21,245 nucleotides of DNA from Candolleomyces eurysporus (Eukaryota > Basidiomycota > Agaricomycetes > Agaricales > Psathyrellaceae), in contig JANBPK010000166.1 of NCBI GenBank assembly GCA_027579435.1, forward strand, positions 1 through 21,245, read 5' to 3'. Below the pieces are notes generated by a model, which was not told where the DNA came from, did not search any database, and saw only the letters and a list, made by a program, of their open reading frames with translations. Shown in pieces: positions 17,086 to 21,245 of this stretch (its first letter is position 1; the number at the start of each line of letters is the position of its first letter). A program made the translations under genes and the position numbers.

Positions 17086-20000
17086 ACAGGTTTTATCTGG
17101 TAAGTCACCTTGAATTTTTGCAGTTCTACACTTGCGCTTTGTCGCCTTTCCCTGACCCTGCTTGCTGGGCTGTGACCAGATCCTTCCCTCAACCTTTCTT
17201 GAGTCCCCAAGACGGCGCTTGATGTGAGTTGGCTTTCGGTGTGTGTCTTCCCGAGTCATAACTGGGAATCGCTTCTCTGGCATACCTAATCTTATCATGG
17301 CAGCTCTATTGATGTTGTAATCATCAATTGCCTGTGCTTGAGACGCCATAATGCTTTTGACAATGGTACTGCTCCGAGTGTTCTGCTTGACACCACGTGC
17401 ATCTCGCTTTTCGTCCAGATCAACGGAAAGTACTTTGGAAAGCTCTTGAAGTTCTCGAATCTTGTCAAACGCCATCCCTTCTCTAAGCTTGAGCTCTTGG
17501 TTTGCCATCAGACCTAGGTCAAACCGTTGATGGTCATGGAGTGTGAAGGATGATGGGAGGTAGAGCTCTTCATACTCTGGAGTGTTATGACTTGTTTTTC
17601 GGGGAGCAACAGGCGCAACATTTTTGGATGAGTAAACACGCTTCTGGAGTGAGTGGAACTTATCAATGCGTGCTCTTAGCTTAGTGCGCTGATCCACAAT
17701 TGAGGTTTCCTGGGATGTTGTATGATGATTTCAAAACTCGTGAGCCAGATGCTTGATCTTATTTCTAACGTAGCGGATCAGTAAACCTCACTTCTCAGAA
17801 TACAAGTGACTGATGTACGCACTGGAGGAGTGAAATCTTCAAGCCTTCGTGGATGAAAACAACAGGTGATGATTTTTCCTGTGGTTCGCTGTCAGAGGCC
17901 GTATTTTTCTCAAGCTCTGACATTAAGCAGTCATATATTTTCTTCTGACTTGGGACTTTGGAACAGTCAGCGCTAGGCAGATTTGAATCTTCATATCAGA
18001 TGTACCTTTTTTTGGTCCTTTCACGGTATACACATTGAATTTCTTGACCTTCCATTTTACGCTCCTGCCAATTCTGTTTGGTCCAGGCTTCAACTCGAGC
18101 TTTACCATTCATCTGGCTGAGGTATGCAAAATGCTCTCTATGCTGAATATACAAAGCTCGAGCATCGATAGCTGCCTTTGATAAAGTTTTACCTGTGGCA
18201 GAAGGGATGGGTTAGTGGTGAACAGTCTCAGCAAATCACAGCACGCATACCCATATTCTGGATTTTCTTCCAGTTCCAATGACTGTGTGCATCGATGATT
18301 GTGTCTTGGCGGTGCCCGTTATTCATCTGCCTTGTCTGTGGCCCAAGCTGATTAAGTTCAACCCAGTACTGCTCTGCAGTTTCACCATGAAAATGGCCGG
18401 TGTTCTCAGTATATGAGCAGGAATACAAATACATACAATTGTCTTTGTGGTTCTGCACACGCAAGAGCGGTATCAGAGTGCACATCTTGCCAACTGTGGG
18501 GGAAACATCAGGCAAATTCTCACTAAACCGCTTGTTTTTCCGAGGATCCCAGCCGCATCCAATGTCATATGAGAAGAATCGATCAAGGCAAATATCGTAC
18601 TGCTTCTCAATTGGAGCCTCTAAGTTACGGTATTGTCGGATTGCATGAGCAATGGCATAGTCAGAGTTGATGAATCTAGAGACATATCTGAGTCAGCAAG
18701 TTTTAGGGCTCAAGAAATCAACCCACCGTTCACCCAATTGCATATCAGCGGAAGACTTCACCAGAACATGATCACACTGAACGTTGATGATCCCAGTGAT
18801 ACGCATATTCTTGAATTTCTTTCGATCCTGCTTATTCATGGCATTGAGGTACGTGCAGGTGGATTTCTGTTCCAGGCATGTGGTTAGTGTACCTGAATAG
18901 AATAGTAGATATAGACAAACTTCAGCTGTGCTTGAATCAACATGCTTTAAATATTCCTGATAATCTTCTTCTTTGGCATAGTATGAACATCCACTGAACA
19001 GAGATTTACTCTGTGGATCGGTGTTTTTGCAGTAGTTATTTGCATGGTGATTTCCATCACAGGTGGTGCATGATTGGTTCAAATGGCTATCAAGGCTGAG
19101 ATTAGCGTCTGTAATGCAATTGATAGATAAGTCATCATACCGAAGCTGAAGAGGTGTTTGCTCCCACCCAACCTCCATGTTCATGTGTGCCTCGGGGCAT
19201 GACGGACAATGGATGATTAGATTTCCACAGATGCGGTGGGTCAAAATCTCATCAATTCCATGAGCAACACCTGCTCACTTGACTGCGGTCAGAATTCTCC
19301 AGACTTGCATTACAACAAGGAACTGCTCATAAATGTCCTGATCCAAGTCAGATTTTGGATCGTATAAAAATGGGCCAACTTACTGAGACTGTACTTGTCA
19401 ATGCATTATCAGTTAATCTTCGTAATGACAAGCAGAAATCCTGTGCTGATTGCTTTGATTCAAGGTGCTGAAGATGAAACTGCTTTAGAACTCGGAACAA
19501 GAATGCTGTACAAGGTGATTTAAGGGTAGCTGGGAAGAAACACAAATCAATAAGCTGGTGTGTACAGTCATATTCAGCATATAGTCCGCAGTGGCAGAAT
19601 GAAACCTGGGTGTTGTGGATACCATTGACATCAACCAGGGTCATCTGGACACCAGTATACCCCTGCGGAGCATTAGGGCAGCATTGGCCAGAGTGACCCA
19701 AATGAATACTGCAAGGGTTTTCCCCACATGGAATCTTACTGATATCATGTCGAGTAAAAACCTGCGCTTCAGGGCTCCAGACCTTAGCCCAGTGCAGAGG
19801 GTTGAAGCGATGTCTCTCAACAAAACAGTGTGCGCACATAAGAGGGTAGCTTGTACAGTCGTAGCAAGTGACTGTTCGTTTACCTTGATTGCATTCACAG
19901 CACTCGTTCAGTTTTTTTGATGTATGTGTGCTGGCAATGATAACTTGATCAACAAGGGAAGGGAGAATTGACATAAATTCATCAAGTGTTGTTGTTGTCT

Positions 20001-20218
20001 GCAATTCAAGCATATCAGTTTGAAGCATTCAAATCCAAGGATACACTGACACGTACCTGCAAAGGCCCTTTTGCTTTATTGATGTCTGATGATTCTTGCG
20101 CCTCTCCAGACTTAATTCCAGGGAGTTCTTGAGTGCTTGGAAGAGGCTGAGGTGTATGGATGGATTGCTCATCTAATTGACGAGCAGAGGCTGAGGGAGC
20201 AGTTGCACCTGGCCCTGG

Positions 20219-20600
20219 CGGATTGGTGCAATATTACAGTACAATTGTTGTCTCTCTCTGGTGCACAATTCACATCAATTGTACTCCTCCTGCTAGCAAG
20301 CCATCATTGCACGACTCATCCACCACTTGTCTGCACCACATCAAGCTGTTGCACCACTCGCCCAATGGGTCATTGTGCATCATTGCACCAAACCGTTGTA
20401 CCACCCGTCCACCATGAGATGCGCTTGCACCAGCCACCCACCTGTCACCGTCACCCTGATGTGCCATCATGTTACGACCCGCCTTGCACCAGCCGCCCAT
20501 CGCCAGACACCATCACCGATCGATGCGCCATGTACCAGCCCCCACCGCCACCGTCTCCCTGATGTGCCATCAGGCACTGTTGCCTGCTCCTTGCAACGGC
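20219..20600. repeat. C-rich, GCACCA-rich tract at the 5' side of the transposase gene
   Basis: GCACCA or GTACCA recurs many times on the plus strand (for example 20334, 20353, 20384, 20428, 20485). CCCTGATGTGCCATCA occurs twice, at 20454 and 20559, marking a diverged tandem unit of about 105 bp. Open frames across it are Pro/His/Cys-rich artefacts of the repeat. The transposase promoter and first exon may lie here, but I cannot place them. Confidence 0.6.
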
Positions 20601-20643
20601 CATCTAGCCCCAAGTTTTGATGATACTGTAGCAGTAGGAGAAG

Positions 20644-20667
20644 CAGCTTGGTAAGGAAGGAGTGGCG
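20644..20667. repeat. CAGCTTGGTA motif shared with the left flank of the transposase gene
   Basis: CAGCTTGGTAAGGAAGGAGT followed by GGCG is inverted, with few changes, at 15499-15520 (CGCCTCCTTTACTACCAAGC then TG). The pair brackets the transposase gene at about 5.17 kb, so it could be part of the terminal inverted repeat, although homology does not extend on either side. Confidence 0.5.
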
Positions 20668-20791
20668 TAAGGTCTGGTGTAGTTACGAGCAGGGAAACGG
20701 GCGTGTGTTTTGGCTACAACAACCGAAGTGGTGCAACAGCAGGATGAAAGATTGGCGGGAAAGCGGTGAGGGGTGCCTGCAATAATCAAAG

Positions 20792-21245
20792 TGATGCACC
20801 AGAACATGGTGCATCAACACTGTGACAGTAGGCCCGGGAGGCAGTCAAAGTGGTGTAAACTTTGGTGTAACCAATGACTAGGCGGAAACGGGGAGGTGGC
20901 AAAAGTAGTGTCAGTTTTAGTGTAATCAATGACTGGGCGATGCCTGCAGTAATCAGGAATGAAAGTGATGCACCAGAATGTGGTGCACCAATGGTATTAT
21001 TGTAAATCCTGGTGCAATTAACGACTGGGCAACGGGGCGCTCACATCAAACGAATCGATACACCAGAACAGGGTGCATCAGCACGATGGTAGGCACAGGA
21101 GGTGGTCAAAGTAGTGTAAACTTTGGTGTAACTAACAACTAGGCGGAAACAGGAAGGCGTTAATAATAATCAAAGGAATGCACCAGAACATGGTGCACCA
21201 ATGGTAGGTATTGTAAATACCGTTGCAATGGGGTGTTCACACCAA
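20792..21245. repeat. Array of TGCACCA-N5-TGGTGCA palindromes and a second repeated module
   Basis: Palindromes: 20792-20816 (10-bp arms, spacer GAACA), 20969-20987, 21058-21078 (imperfect) and 21179-21197. Between them a second module recurs at about 20850-20890, 20905-20940, 21008-21035 and 21110-21150; its clearest copies carry GTGTAAACTTTGGTGTAAC and then a GACTAGGCGGAAAC-like end. No coding region. The array runs to the window edge. Confidence 0.8.

Larger units (their letters stand above)
16138..20218 (-). pseudogene. KDZ-family transposase with CxC2-like cysteine cluster; one nonsense codon, otherwise largely open
   Basis: Exons I can fit: about 20218-20057, 19998-19384, 19337-18727, 18687-18251, 18192-18006, 17948-17819, 17709-17109, then (after an unresolved stretch) up to 16663, and 16614-16138. 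The second exon holds the CxC2-type cluster (C-C-E-C, CYDC, MCAHC, PLHW, HLGHSGQCCP) and the FFPAT/RLTDN block. Next come HCPSCPEAHMN, the ITDANLSLDSH segment, TGIINVQCDH and MQLGERYV; then SDYAIAHAIRQYR, SYDIGCGW, GKM, HGETAEQYW and WNWKKI. The C-terminal helical region includes LREGMAFDKIRELQ and DRVQWFRAEAEMERW. The two Asp-bearing motifs and HGETAEQYW are good candidates for the DDE-type acidic residues. KDZ enzymes cut and paste their own element. Defects: TGA at 19277-19275 where relatives carry a residue such as Trp, and no start codon in the first exon seen. Confidence 0.8.

Noticed and set aside
18124..18132. GCAAAATGC resembling the repeat motif
   Set aside because: It lies in a well-conserved transposase exon (EHFAYL), and the match ends after nine bases, so it is chance.
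20137..20620. Plus- and minus-strand open frames rich in Pro, His and Cys
   Set aside because: They arise from the GCACCA-rich repeat tract; several frames are open at once, as expected for a repeat lacking stop codons.

Overview
The window looks like a piece of an Agaricomycete (basidiomycete) nuclear genome. The evidence is multi-exon genes with 39-65 bp introns, a family of fungal NACHT P-loop ATPases, a CxC2-type KDZ transposase, and a Ty3/gypsy Gag. Seven isolated N bases indicate a draft assembly. Almost everything recognisable lies on the minus strand.

Layout. 1-1358: the 5' part of a Ty3/gypsy retrotransposon (candidate LTR, gag with one in-frame stop before its zinc knuckle). 1554-2100: a 116-bp palindromic repeat and a relic of a second kind of NACHT gene. 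2739-5168: NACHT gene A, apparently intact. 6139-9114: NACHT gene B, interrupted by a 395-bp CACTA-like miniature transposon (7431-7825). 9.1-13.7 kb: no gene I can name. 13757-13822: a scrap of the N-terminal exon of a fourth NACHT copy (D). 14220-15367: the 3' half of NACHT copy C, cut off abruptly. 15368-21245: a repeat-rich block carrying a KDZ transposase gene (about 20218-16138), with palindrome-rich arrays on both sides. This block probably inserted into copy C; its right end is outside the window.

Main result. The miniature element in gene B has perfect transposon hallmarks: 5'-CACTG ends, inverted repeats of about 75 bp, and a 3-bp CTA duplication. Its terminal repeats also carry a 5' splice site (GTAAGA) and a 3' splice site (TTTCTTGCAG) at the edges. 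Splicing there would remove 389 bp, keep the frame and add only three codons. It therefore looks like an introner: a DNA transposon that becomes an intron on insertion. Comparing copies A, B and C also shows that two N bases in B are extra bases. Once these are discounted and the element is spliced, B reads as an open 744-codon gene. All three copies share a micro-exon of 27-30 nt near the 3' end.

How the parts relate. The NACHT genes form a head-to-tail array (A, B, relic D, C) that mobile elements have hit repeatedly: a CACTA-like element in B, a KDZ element in C and a palindromic repeat in relic E. The array resembles the STAND/NLR-like arrays of mushrooms, which are thought to act in non-self recognition. 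That role is inferred from the family and is not visible in the sequence.
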